From Peptococcaceae bacterium (GTDB lineage: Bacteria > Bacillota > Desulfotomaculia > Desulfotomaculales > JACDOK01), in assembly GCA_017656185.1 (NCBI GenBank), contig JACDOK010000002.1:115703-179702 (forward strand): a stretch of DNA of 64,000 nucleotides, read 5' to 3'. Below the pieces are notes generated by a model, which saw only the letters and a list, made by a program, of their open reading frames with translations, was not told where the DNA came from and did not search any database. Both the position numbers and the translations under genes were made by a program. Position 1 is the stretch's first letter. Each line of letters opens with the position of its first letter. This document shows positions 30,759 to 39,180 of this stretch, one piece after another.

Positions 30759-31526
30759 GTGGATCAGTTTGTTGGTCAGATACTTCCGTATATAACTGTA
30801 GCCATATTCCTTGGCGGTATCACCTGGCGTATCTGGCGTTGGATGATTCCGCGTATTGTGCACAATATTACCCTGGCACCGTTCCCGAGCAGCTGGTTTA
30901 CGGCTATTGTGCTGATGCTCTGGCAGGCACTCTCGTTCTGGAACCTGCTGAAGTTTGACCGCCCGCTGTGGGTCGGCGCCTGGCCGATGCACATTGCCCT
31001 GCTGAATATCGTTGGCGGACACGTTGTCGGATTTTACACGCTGGGGTTGCAGTTTCACATTATTGCGCCGCTCATTATTACCGAGCATATGAGCGAGGTG
31101 GCTTCGGACTTTCTGGGTACCTTCTTCGGACTGGTGTTCCTGGCCGCCCTCTTATACCTGCTGTACCGCCGCTTTGCAGTCGAGAAGGTCAAGGCTGTTT
31201 CCTCCGCCAGCGATTACCTGCATCTTGTTCTGCTGATTGCGATCGCCGCATTGGGCAACTACATGCGTCTTGTTCCGGAAGTCCACATGACCTATGCCGA
31301 GGTGCGTGAGTTCCTGGCGGGCTTGTTCCTGTTCAGCCCGGAACCGCTGCCTGAGAACGTGCTCTTTGTATGGAAGTTCTTCCTGGTCCAGGTTTTGATG
31401 ATTGTCTTCCCGTTCAGCAAGCTGATGCACGCGTTCGGGTTCTTCTGGGAACGCTGGATTGTCAACCGTCCTTACAAGGAAGCGCCGCTGGGCTTACCTA
31501 ATGCCAAGCTCCAGATTCAGAAGTAG
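30759..31526 (+). CDS. dsrM: DsrM, membrane cytochrome b-type subunit
   Basis: 255-residue NarI-like membrane protein with about five or six transmembrane segments and conserved His in them (WPMHIALLNIVGGHVVGFYTLG; LQFHIIAPLIITEHMSE), expected heme b ligands. It passes electrons from menaquinol to DsrK. GTG start behind GGAGGTG. Slightly shorter than proteobacterial DsrM. dsrK follows closely. Confidence 0.93.
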   Translation: MDQFVGQILPYITVAIFLGGITWRIWRWMIPRIVHNITLAPFPSSWFTAIVLMLWQALSFWNLLKFDRPLWVGAWPMHIALLNIVGGHVVGFYTLGLQFHIIAPLIITEHMSEVASDFLGTFFGLVFLAALLYLLYRRFAVEKVKAVSSASDYLHLVLLIAIAALGNYMRLVPEVHMTYAEVREFLAGLFLFSPEPLPENVLFVWKFFLVQVLMIVFPFSKLMHAFGFFWERWIVNRPYKEAPLGLPNAKLQIQK

Positions 31527-31551
31527 ATGCTGAAAGGGGGTGTATCGCTCG

Positions 31552-33003
31552 ATGAGTGAAGCAAGAAAACCGCAATTGGTTAGTGACCCTCATAACCTGT
31601 GGAAGGGGAGTACGGGGTTAAGACAGGCCAAGAGAGCCAAAGCGGAATTATTCCAAACTTTAGGTGTTAGGGTCGTTCCTGATGATCAAAAAGTGGAAAT
31701 GGCCATTAAGTACCTGGACAAATACCGCAAGGAAGTCCGGTCCTTCGTGATGGCCATGGAGAGTTGCGTGAAGTGCGGCTTGTGTGCCGAGAACTGCCAT
31801 ACTTACCTGGGCACGGGCGATCCCAACAACATCCCGGCGAACCGTGCCGACTTGATCCGTAAGGTATATAAACGTTATTTTACCGTTCAGGGCCGTCTGT
31901 TCGGCAGCCTGGTAGGCGCCGAGGATCTGACCCTGGACATGCTGGAAAAGTGGTACAGTTATTTCTACCAGTGCTCGGAGTGCCGGCGCTGCGGTCACGT
32001 GTGCCCGTTCGGCATTGATACCTGCGAAGTCACCTTTGTCGGGCGCCAAATTCTCTTCAACCTGGGCATTGCACCGCAGCTCCATACCGCTACCGGAAAG
32101 GCCATACTTGAGACTGGTAACCATATGGGCTTGACCAAGCCCGGCATCGAGGACACCCTGGAGTTCCTCACGGAGGAAATCGAGGAACAATACGGTTGGC
32201 CGATCGAATTCCCGGTGGACAAACCGGACTCGGATATCCTTTACGTTCCGTCTTCGGCCGACTTTATGCTCAATCCCGACACGCTGAAAGGAGCCGCCCG
32301 GTTCTTCCAGTACGTCGGTGCCAACTGGACCATCTCCAGCAAGATTGCCGAGGCCGGTAACTTCGGGTACTTGAGCGACCAGAACCGGGTTCAGAAGGAA
32401 CTAGTCAACCGGGCTATCTCTGAGGCAGTCAAGCTGGGCTGCAAGAAGATCGTATGGGGTGAATGCGGACACGGCTGGCGTGCGGCCAAGATGTATATCC
32501 CCACCAAGAGCGACTACCCCGATGTGGATCGCATTCCGATTACACATATCCATGACGAGGTTGTAGAATATATTAAGGCCGGGGCGCTCAAACTTGATAA
32601 GGGCCGCAATCCGTTCAGCGTTACGCTGCACGATCCCTGCAACTACGTCCGTGCTTGCGGATTGTGTGACAATATGCGTATCATCATGAACGCTGTGGTT
32701 GAAGATTTCCGCGAAATGCACCCGTGCCGTGAGCAGAACTTCTGCTGCGGTGGTGGATCGGGGATCCTGTTCGATGATCCTGATATGTACCAGTTCAGGA
32801 TCGAGGCCTCACTGAAGAAGGCCGAACAGATCCGGGCCACAGGTGCTCAGGTGCTGTGTGCGCCGTGTTCCATTTGTAAGGCCCAGTTCTACCCCATGGT
32901 AAAAGAACACAAACTCGGTGTTCAGGTAAAGGGTCTTATTGATTTGGTGGGACGTGCGCTGGTGTTCCCCGATGACCAGTTTGAAGATGATATGGAGCTC
33001 TAG
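31552..33003 (+). CDS. dsrK: DsrK, HdrD-like iron-sulfur subunit
   Basis: 483 residues. Two [4Fe-4S] motifs, CVKCGLCAENC (Cys about 72-82) and CSECRRCGHVCPFGIDTC (about 141-158), then CCG-type motifs HDPCNYVRACGLCDN, CCGGGSG and CAPCSICKAQF, which in HdrB/D-type proteins bind the noncubane cluster. It is the cytoplasmic partner of DsrM and is thought to reduce the DsrC trisulfide. ATG 31552 (SD GAAAGGGGG) is chosen over the GTG four codons earlier. No dsrJOP follow, as in Gram-positive sulfate reducers. Confidence 0.95.
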   Translation: MSEARKPQLVSDPHNLWKGSTGLRQAKRAKAELFQTLGVRVVPDDQKVEMAIKYLDKYRKEVRSFVMAMESCVKCGLCAENCHTYLGTGDPNNIPANRADLIRKVYKRYFTVQGRLFGSLVGAEDLTLDMLEKWYSYFYQCSECRRCGHVCPFGIDTCEVTFVGRQILFNLGIAPQLHTATGKAILETGNHMGLTKPGIEDTLEFLTEEIEEQYGWPIEFPVDKPDSDILYVPSSADFMLNPDTLKGAARFFQYVGANWTISSKIAEAGNFGYLSDQNRVQKELVNRAISEAVKLGCKKIVWGECGHGWRAAKMYIPTKSDYPDVDRIPITHIHDEVVEYIKAGALKLDKGRNPFSVTLHDPCNYVRACGLCDNMRIIMNAVVEDFREMHPCREQNFCCGGGSGILFDDPDMYQFRIEASLKKAEQIRATGAQVLCAPCSICKAQFYPMVKEHKLGVQVKGLIDLVGRALVFPDDQFEDDMEL

Positions 33004-33096
33004 GCGGCTCCATAAGGCAGGCTGGTTCATTGGGTGAGTACCCAGTGCTAAAATAAAAATAATATAACTGAAATTAATTAGGAGGTGCATTTACTT

Positions 33097-33417
33097 ATGC
33101 CGACTCTCGATGTTGGTGGCGGCAAGGTTATCGAACTCGACGAAGACGGTTTCATGGTAGACCCGAATGAGTGGACTCCCGAATGCGCGGTAGCTCTTGC
33201 TAAGACCGAGGGCGTCGAGGAATTGACCGACACACACTGGAAAATCATCAATTACCTGCGCGACTACTACCAGAAGAACGGTATCGCTCCTATGATCCGT
33301 AAGCTGTGCAAGGACACCGGTATCAAGCTGAAAGAGGTCTACGAGCTGTTCCCCTCCGGTCCTGCGAAGGGTGCCTGCAAGCTGGCGGGTCTGCCGAAGC
33401 CTACCGGCTGCGTGTAA
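33097..33417 (+). CDS. dsrC: DsrC, sulfur-carrier protein
   Basis: 106 residues. The flexible C-terminal arm ends GPAKGACKLAGLPKPTGCV, with both redox Cys (94 and 105) spaced C-X10-C, which identifies true DsrC rather than TusE-type homologues. It accepts the sulfite-derived sulfur as a trisulfide and delivers it to DsrMK. SD TAGGAGGTG precedes the ATG. A strong terminator follows. Confidence 0.97.
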   Translation: MPTLDVGGGKVIELDEDGFMVDPNEWTPECAVALAKTEGVEELTDTHWKIINYLRDYYQKNGIAPMIRKLCKDTGIKLKEVYELFPSGPAKGACKLAGLPKPTGCV

Positions 33418-33437
33418 AAAGCGACAAAACTGTAAAT

Positions 33438-33474
33438 GCTTAACCCGGGGTTTAACCCCGGGTTAAGCGTTTTT
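33438..33474 (+). terminator. Strong terminator after dsrC
   Basis: Perfect inverted repeat GCTTAACCCGGGGTT / AACCCCGGGTTAAGC around a single T, followed by GTTTTT. Confidence 0.95.
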
Positions 33475-33491
33475 CCATAAGGTAGGGATCG

Positions 33492-34898
33492 TTGTTGCTA
33501 GAAAAACAGTATCCACGCGTGGTAATTGCCGCGGTCCAGGGGCGGTCGGGTAAAACCACGGTCACGGCCAGCCTGCTCGCGGCACTGCGTGAGCGTAATT
33601 TAGCCGTACAGCCGTTTAAGAAAGGACCGGACTTTATTGATCCCAGCTGGCTCAGCAGGGTGGCGGGGCGCCAGTGCCGGAACCTGGACCTGTTTTTAAT
33701 GAAGCCGGCCGATCTGGTACGGTCCTTTGCGCGACATGCTCGTGATGCCGACATATCAGTCGTTGAAGGGGCCATGGGGCTTTTCGACGGCGTGGACGTG
33801 GAAGGCAGCGGCAGCACCGCTGAGATAGCCAAGCTCCTTAAAGCACCGGTAATTTTGGTGGTTAACGCCACACGAATGACGCGAAGTGCGGCCGCCGTTG
33901 TCCTGGGGGCCCAGCACTTGGATCCGGGCGTGCATATCGGAGGGATCATTCTTAATAATGTAGCCAGACCCCGTCACAGGGCCATGCTGGAGGCGGCCAT
34001 CGAGCGTTACTGCGGCGTTCCTGTTGTCGGGGCCATTCCTAAACGGCAGGAATACCGCGTACCGGATCGACACCTCGGCCTGGTCCCCGCCGGGGAGGAT
34101 GAGAAGCTTCACAGCGCGATTACGGCGTGGACGGGCGATGCCGAAAAACACCTGGATGTTGATGCCATATTGAGTATCGCCAGGTCGGCTGAGCCGTTCC
34201 CTGCCGGGCCCGAGATTGTTAGCGATGAAATGTGGCCCGGAGGAAGTCGCCCGGTGATTGGGGTAGCCAGAGACCGTGCTTTCAGCTTTTACTACCCCGA
34301 AAACTTGGAGGCTTTAGAAGAAGCCGGGGCCCGTCTGGTCTTCGTTGATACTCTCGAAGGGCGCCTCCCCGAATTGGACGGCCTGTATATTGGAGGAGGG
34401 TTTCCCGAGATATTTGCGCGTGAGTTGGAAGCCAACGAGGGGATGCGCCGGGACGTCAGGGACGTGGTAGAACGGGGCCTGCCGGTCTACGCGGAGTGCG
34501 GCGGCTTAATGTACCTGGGGCAACGCCTGCTGTGGAAAGGTCGCCGGTACAGGATGTCGGGGGCCTTGCCGTTTGAAACGGACCTGGACCAGAGGCCCAG
34601 GGGGCACGGCTATATGGTCTTGCAGGTGATAGAAGAAAACCCGTACTTTACTCCCGGGACTGAAATTAGAGGACACGAGTTTCACCATTCCCGGGCGATA
34701 CCCACCGATGCGGCCCGGTTGCGTTACGCTTTCCGGGTAACCAGAGGCTACGGAATTGACGGGGCATCGGACGGTTTTATTTATAAAAACACCTTGGCGT
34801 CCTATATGCACCTGCACGCCTTGTCGGTACCGGAATGGGCACCCAATTTCGTCCGCGCGGCAAAGGCTTTTAAAAATAATAAGGCTTTTAAAAAGTAA
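33492..34898 (+). CDS. dsrN: Cobyrinate a,c-diamide synthase family protein; probable siroheme amidase DsrN
   Basis: 468 residues. An N-terminal CbiA-type ATPase (AAVQGRSGKTTVTASLLAAL, P-loop) and a C-terminal class I-like amidotransferase domain with the nucleophile Cys in VYAECGGLMYLG. CbiA/CobB enzymes amidate corrin side chains; the dsr-linked form is thought to amidate siroheme of DsrAB. Adjacency to dsrC and no cobalamin genes in view favour that role. Start is TTG at 33492 or 33495; the SD is weak. Confidence 0.85.
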   Translation: MLLEKQYPRVVIAAVQGRSGKTTVTASLLAALRERNLAVQPFKKGPDFIDPSWLSRVAGRQCRNLDLFLMKPADLVRSFARHARDADISVVEGAMGLFDGVDVEGSGSTAEIAKLLKAPVILVVNATRMTRSAAAVVLGAQHLDPGVHIGGIILNNVARPRHRAMLEAAIERYCGVPVVGAIPKRQEYRVPDRHLGLVPAGEDEKLHSAITAWTGDAEKHLDVDAILSIARSAEPFPAGPEIVSDEMWPGGSRPVIGVARDRAFSFYYPENLEALEEAGARLVFVDTLEGRLPELDGLYIGGGFPEIFARELEANEGMRRDVRDVVERGLPVYAECGGLMYLGQRLLWKGRRYRMSGALPFETDLDQRPRGHGYMVLQVIEENPYFTPGTEIRGHEFHHSRAIPTDAARLRYAFRVTRGYGIDGASDGFIYKNTLASYMHLHALSVPEWAPNFVRAAKAFKNNKAFKK

Positions 34899-34973
34899 TA
34901 TTGTGCTTGCCAACAAGGGTATTAGCCGTTATCCTAGATTTACAGGTAAAATTATTGAGGGGGCGAAAATTTT

Positions 34974-35291
34974 ATGCAACCGGTAGCTGTGTGGGTGACA
35001 GCAACCGACGTGGAAGAGGCAGAGAAGCTGGCTGGAGATCTTGTTGAAAAGAGACTTGCGGCTTGCGCCAACGTTATTCCCAAAATTTTTTCAGCCTACT
35101 GGTGGGATGGTAAAGTAGAGGAATCTGAAGAAGCATTGATCATATTAAAAACAACTAAAGATAAGACGGACGATATTGTAGCATATGTTAACGAGCATCA
35201 CAGTTACGATGTCCCGGCAGTATCCGTACTTGAGATCACGGGCGGAAATCCGGCTTACCTGGAATGGATTGGTCGGGAAGTCGAAAAATAG
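34974..35291 (+). CDS. cutA: Divalent-cation tolerance protein CutA
   Basis: 105-residue trimeric CutA1 family member (VWVTATDVEEAEKLAGDLVEKRLAACANVIP; VPAVSVLEITGGNPAYLEWI). First described in copper tolerance; exact function is not settled. SD GAGGGGGCG. nfi starts just after its stop codon. Confidence 0.93.
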   Translation: MQPVAVWVTATDVEEAEKLAGDLVEKRLAACANVIPKIFSAYWWDGKVEESEEALIILKTTKDKTDDIVAYVNEHHSYDVPAVSVLEITGGNPAYLEWIGREVEK

Positions 35292-35293
35292 AT

Positions 35294-35968
35294 ATGGCAG
35301 GCTACCAGCGATGGGAAATGACACCGCAACAAGCCAGGCTCTTGCAGGAAGAACTGCGTGCCGGCTTGATTTTGGCGGGTGGACCGGAGGAAGATGTCGG
35401 CCTCGTTGGCGGGGCCGACGTTTCATTTAACCGCCACAATAACAAGCTTTATGCCGCTGTAGTAGTGCTCAGCTATCCCCGGCTCGAGTTCGTAGAAGTA
35501 GGAACGGCCGTTATGACGGCAGCCTTTCCTTATATTCCGGGCCTTCTGGCTTTCCGTGAAGGTCCGGCGTTTGACGCTGCCTGGGCCAGATTGCGCCACC
35601 GGCCCCAGGTGGTGCTTTTTGACGGGCACGGTATAGCACATCCAAGGGGGCTGGGCATCGCCGCCCACATAGGCGTGCTCTATGATATGCCTACTATCGG
35701 GGTAGCCAAGAGAAAACTCGTGGGGCGGTATGACCCGCCCGGACCGCAGCCCGGTGACTTTACCCCCCTGGAATACGGGGGAACGCAAATCGGTGTGGCA
35801 CTGCGCACTAAAAAAAGGGCCAAGCCCGTATTCGTCAGCCCGGGGCACCGTTTTGGTTTCACTGAGGCGGTCGACTTCGTCCTAACCTGCTGCCGGGGCT
35901 ACAAGCTACCGGAGCCGACACGCCTGGCTCATTTGGAAGCGAACAAATTAAGAAAACAAGACCTTTAA
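35294..35968 (+). CDS. nfi: Deoxyribonuclease V (endonuclease V)
   Basis: Repair nuclease that nicks DNA near deaminated bases such as hypoxanthine. About 224 residues. Conserved segments: GGADVSFNRHNNKLYAAVVVLSYP (catalytic Asp), PYIPGLLAFREGP, LFDGHGIAHPRGLGIAAHIGVL (catalytic Asp) and TIGVAKRKLVG. ATG 35294 gives the normal N-terminus; an in-frame ATG at 35264 overlaps cutA. The end overlaps otsB on the other strand. Confidence 0.93.
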   Translation: MAGYQRWEMTPQQARLLQEELRAGLILAGGPEEDVGLVGGADVSFNRHNNKLYAAVVVLSYPRLEFVEVGTAVMTAAFPYIPGLLAFREGPAFDAAWARLRHRPQVVLFDGHGIAHPRGLGIAAHIGVLYDMPTIGVAKRKLVGRYDPPGPQPGDFTPLEYGGTQIGVALRTKKRAKPVFVSPGHRFGFTEAVDFVLTCCRGYKLPEPTRLAHLEANKLRKQDL

Positions 35969-36738
35969 CCGGTGAGCAGCGCCAAAAACTCCCTAACGTC
36001 ACCGGGATGGCGCAGCCGAAACCGGGCGGCCGTTGTTCTGGACTCCCTGCTGACCAATACGGTGCATCCCCATCCTTTCAGGTGGCGGAACACTTCCTCG
36101 TCGGTAAAGTCATCTCCGATATAGACCGGAAACCAGTTGTGCAGGTCTAACAGTCTTATCACGGCGCTTCCCTTATTGACTCCCCTGGGCCGTAGTTCCA
36201 ACACCTTCTTGCCGGGTAAAAGTTCCAGGGAGTACGATTCCAAGTATGGCCTGGCCATGTCCCTGAAAGCAGTGACAACAGCGGGGACCAGGGTTGGCTC
36301 AGCCAGGCGGTAGTGCAGGGCCAAACCGGCCTCCTTGTGTTCGATCAACAGGCCGGAATGCCGGCTGCACAGGAGCCGGGCTTCACGTGCGATCTCGTCA
36401 ATAACCGGTTTCAGGGAGGAATAATCGATGGTGTGCTCCACACTGCCATCAGGATATCTTATGGTAAGCCCGTGAGAAGCAACCAGGTAAATCGGGTTTG
36501 AAGGCAAAAGATCTGCAAGATCGGCCAACGGGCGGCCGGAGATGATGGCGATCTTAATGCCTGGGCGGTGTGCTAAAGCTGTGAGAAGATCCCGCAGAGT
36601 TTGATCGGGGATGGCCTTCCACGGGGTATCCGCAATAGGGACAAGAGTGCCGTCGTAATCGAGCATGAGCCAAAATTTATCGGCGGGTATTTTGGTTACC
36701 AGCTCGTTGGGGGAAATATTGCTAGTTAACGAAAGCAT
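35965..36738 (-). CDS. otsB: Trehalose-6-phosphate phosphatase
   Basis: HAD-superfamily phosphatase, 257 residues, that removes phosphate from trehalose 6-phosphate. Motif I is LDYDGTLVPI, motif II IAIISGRP, and the C-terminal IGDDFTDEEVFRHL block carries motif IV Asp residues. It overlaps otsA by 17 bases, so translation is probably coupled, with GGGGTGA inside otsA as SD. It converges on nfi. Confidence 0.95.
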   Translation of the reverse strand: MLSLTSNISPNELVTKIPADKFWLMLDYDGTLVPIADTPWKAIPDQTLRDLLTALAHRPGIKIAIISGRPLADLADLLPSNPIYLVASHGLTIRYPDGSVEHTIDYSSLKPVIDEIAREARLLCSRHSGLLIEHKEAGLALHYRLAEPTLVPAVVTAFRDMARPYLESYSLELLPGKKVLELRPRGVNKGSAVIRLLDLHNWFPVYIGDDFTDEEVFRHLKGWGCTVLVSRESRTTAARFRLRHPGDVREFLALLTG

Positions 36739-38164
36739 GCGTCTTATTCACCCCGGCGGGATACACTGTCTCCATCACCTGCTGCCACCACCAGTTGCGG
36801 TCATAGTATTGCACCACCTGCCGCAGGTCACGCATGCGCCGCTCCTGTTCCTCCGGTGACATATCAAGGGCCTCTTTGATTTTGGCCGCGATATCGGCCG
36901 GGTCATAAGGATTAACAGTTAAAGCGCCAGTTAACTGGACCGCTGCCCCGGTAAACGAACTCAAAAGCAGGGCTCCCCGGCGGTCTATGCGCGAGGCTGC
37001 AAATTCCTTCGCCACGAGATTGAGCCCGTCGCGTAACGCTGTGACCAGGACAACGTCGGCAGCGAGAAAGTGGGCTACCAGTTCGCGCCGGGAAACCGAG
37101 GCGTAACGGTAATGAATGGGCACGTGATAGTTCTTGCTGTAAAGACCGTTAATGCGCCCGACCTCCTGCTCCACCTGTGTTCTCAGTTCACTGTAAGCCT
37201 CTACCTCGGATCGTGTGGGCACGGCAATTTGGATAAGGGCCAGCTGCTCGCGCAGGGGCGGATACTGCTGCAGCAGTATCTCTATGGCTTGAATGCGCTC
37301 CGGAATCCCCTTGGTGTAATCCAAACGGTCCACCCCGAGCAGGATGTATTCCGCCCCAACGGCACGGCGGATGGCCCGGGCCTTCTCCTGTACTTCTGAT
37401 TCCCTTGCCAGGGAGTCAAATTCCTGCCAGTCAATCCCGATGGGCATACTCCTTACCACGATCTGCCGTCCTTCGTAGCGGATAAGGCCCTTATTTACAT
37501 TCACGGGAACCCGGATGAACTCACGTACACATTCCAGGAAGTTGCGGGCATACCCCGCGGTATGGAACCCCAAGGTATCGCTGCCCAGCATCCCGGTGAT
37601 GATTTGTTTCCCCCAGGGGAGTGTTCTAAAAACGTCATAAGGAGGAAAGGGGATGTGCCAAAACAATGCAATGCGCTGACCAGGTTTGCGGCGCCTTAAA
37701 AAAGCCGGTACAAGGGCCAGGTGGTAATCATGCACCCAGATAAAACTGTCCGGCTTGGCGATGGCCGCTGCCGTCTCGGCAAAGCGCCTGTTAACGGCGG
37801 TATAGGTTTGCCAGTGTGAGGGATCAAACAGGCATCTTTCTATAAAACAGTGGCATAAGGGCCATAAGGCGCTGTTGGCGAAACCAAGATAATATTCCTG
37901 AAACTCAACCCTGGTTAACATTACTTCCCGGAAATGGTAGCGCGGTTTGTCGGGGGGGACGGCGAGTGATAACCCTGTGCTGCCGGGCGATCCCACTCTG
38001 CCACCCCATGCCACCCAGGTCCCGCCGGTGGATGAAATCACGGGTTCCAGCGCTGATACCAGGCCTCCCGCCGCCGGGGTGAGGTCATGCCTGTCCGATC
38101 CCAGAACAAAGGGACCGCGGTTAGATATCACAACTACTGATGCCGGCTTTTGCTTTTCCTGCAT
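36722..38164 (-). CDS. otsA: Trehalose-6-phosphate synthase
   Basis: GT20 glycosyltransferase, 480 residues, that joins glucose from UDP- or GDP-glucose to glucose 6-phosphate. Recognisable: VVISNRGPF, WVHDYHLALVPAFLRRRKPGQRIALFWHIPFPPYDVFRTLPWG, and VDRLDYTKGIPERIQAIE. ATG at 38164 with AGGAGGG six bases before it is preferred over an upstream in-frame start. With otsB it makes trehalose, a compatible solute also relevant to heat and dryness. Confidence 0.95.
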   Translation of the reverse strand: MQEKQKPASVVVISNRGPFVLGSDRHDLTPAAGGLVSALEPVISSTGGTWVAWGGRVGSPGSTGLSLAVPPDKPRYHFREVMLTRVEFQEYYLGFANSALWPLCHCFIERCLFDPSHWQTYTAVNRRFAETAAAIAKPDSFIWVHDYHLALVPAFLRRRKPGQRIALFWHIPFPPYDVFRTLPWGKQIITGMLGSDTLGFHTAGYARNFLECVREFIRVPVNVNKGLIRYEGRQIVVRSMPIGIDWQEFDSLARESEVQEKARAIRRAVGAEYILLGVDRLDYTKGIPERIQAIEILLQQYPPLREQLALIQIAVPTRSEVEAYSELRTQVEQEVGRINGLYSKNYHVPIHYRYASVSRRELVAHFLAADVVLVTALRDGLNLVAKEFAASRIDRRGALLLSSFTGAAVQLTGALTVNPYDPADIAAKIKEALDMSPEEQERRMRDLRQVVQYYDRNWWWQQVMETVYPAGVNKTHAFVN

Positions 38165-38373
38165 GTTATCCCTCCTGAAACGCAGCAAGCCAGAAGCATC
38201 ACAAGGAAAGCCACGGCTTGCTAAGTGGAAATCTATTATTTAATAAACTAAGCCAAAAATTTGGGGGAGCTGTACGAAGGCAGCCACGGCTAGCGGTGGA
38301 AAAGTATATGCTACACAATTAATTACTATTTATAATAAATTAACCATTATTGCTAGATATTGTATATAAAAAC

Positions 38374-38403
38374 ATTTTACATAGGGTCGTTACCTTCTGT
38401 CAA
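38374..38403 (-). promoter_or_regulatory. Probable promoter of otsAB
   Basis: On the minus strand TTGACA (38403-38398), 18 bases, TAAAAT (38379-38374), about 210 bases before the otsA start. The 310-base gap between otsA and sleB is AT-rich and holds no other gene. Confidence 0.55.
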
Positions 38404-38474
38404 TGTTCAATAAACACATATTTTACTTGAATACCAGTTACACTAACGGTAAACGCCTGTGGAGGGTGTCTTGA

Positions 38475-39176
38475 GTGAGAATAGCGCTGCGATGGATATT
38501 AATAACTGTTATTTTTGCCGCGGTTGCCGTCCTGTCTGTAAAAGTGGATACAGCGCTCGCCGAACGGGCGCTGTATTGGGGGAGCCGGGGCCAAGACGTG
38601 CGGCAGGTTCAGCAGCGGTTGTCGTGGTGGGGCTATTACGACGGGCCGGTAGACGGAATTTACGGGCCGAAGACTTGGGCGGCGGTAAAAAAGTTTCAGC
38701 GTAAGAACGGCTTGAGAGCGGACGGTATCGTAGGGGACCGGACCTGGGCGGCGTTGGGCCTGGCTAGGAAACGGGCTCCAATATTTACGAGGCCCGCTGC
38801 AGCAACAGCGTTTGCCGCGCAGCGGGCGAATGTGCACCTGTTGGCCCGCGCCATAGAAGCTGAGGCTGCCAACGAACCTTTAGTGGGGAAGGTAGCGGTA
38901 GGAGCTGTAATACTGAACCGCATACAAAGTCCACGGTTTCCCAACACCCTGTCGGGCGTGATATTTCAGCCCCTGGCTTTTGAATCGGTAATGAACGGTC
39001 TTATTTGGCGGCGATCACCTTCACCGGAATCAGCCCGGGCGGCCCAGCTGGCCTTGGCGGGATGGGACCCGACACATGACGCGCTGTATTTCTGGAACCC
39101 TGCCAAGTCTACCAGCTGGTGGATATGGACCCGCAGAATTTACACCCAGATCGGCCGCCACGTGTTTGGGAGGTAA
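38475..39176 (+). CDS. sleB: Spore cortex-lytic enzyme SleB
   Basis: 233 residues. Signal segment (RWILITVIFAAVAVLSVKVDTALA), peptidoglycan-binding domain (WGSRGQDVRQVQQRLSWWGYYDGPVDGIYGPKTWAAVKKFQ), then hydrolase_2 catalytic domain (HLLARAIEAEAANEPLVGKVAVGAVILNRIQSPRFPNTLSGVI). SleB is a lytic transglycosylase acting on muramic-delta-lactam cortex during germination. GTG start behind GGAGGGTG. No ypeB follows, which is unusual. Confidence 0.94.
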   Translation: MRIALRWILITVIFAAVAVLSVKVDTALAERALYWGSRGQDVRQVQQRLSWWGYYDGPVDGIYGPKTWAAVKKFQRKNGLRADGIVGDRTWAALGLARKRAPIFTRPAAATAFAAQRANVHLLARAIEAEAANEPLVGKVAVGAVILNRIQSPRFPNTLSGVIFQPLAFESVMNGLIWRRSPSPESARAAQLALAGWDPTHDALYFWNPAKSTSWWIWTRRIYTQIGRHVFGR

Positions 39177-39180
39177 ATAT

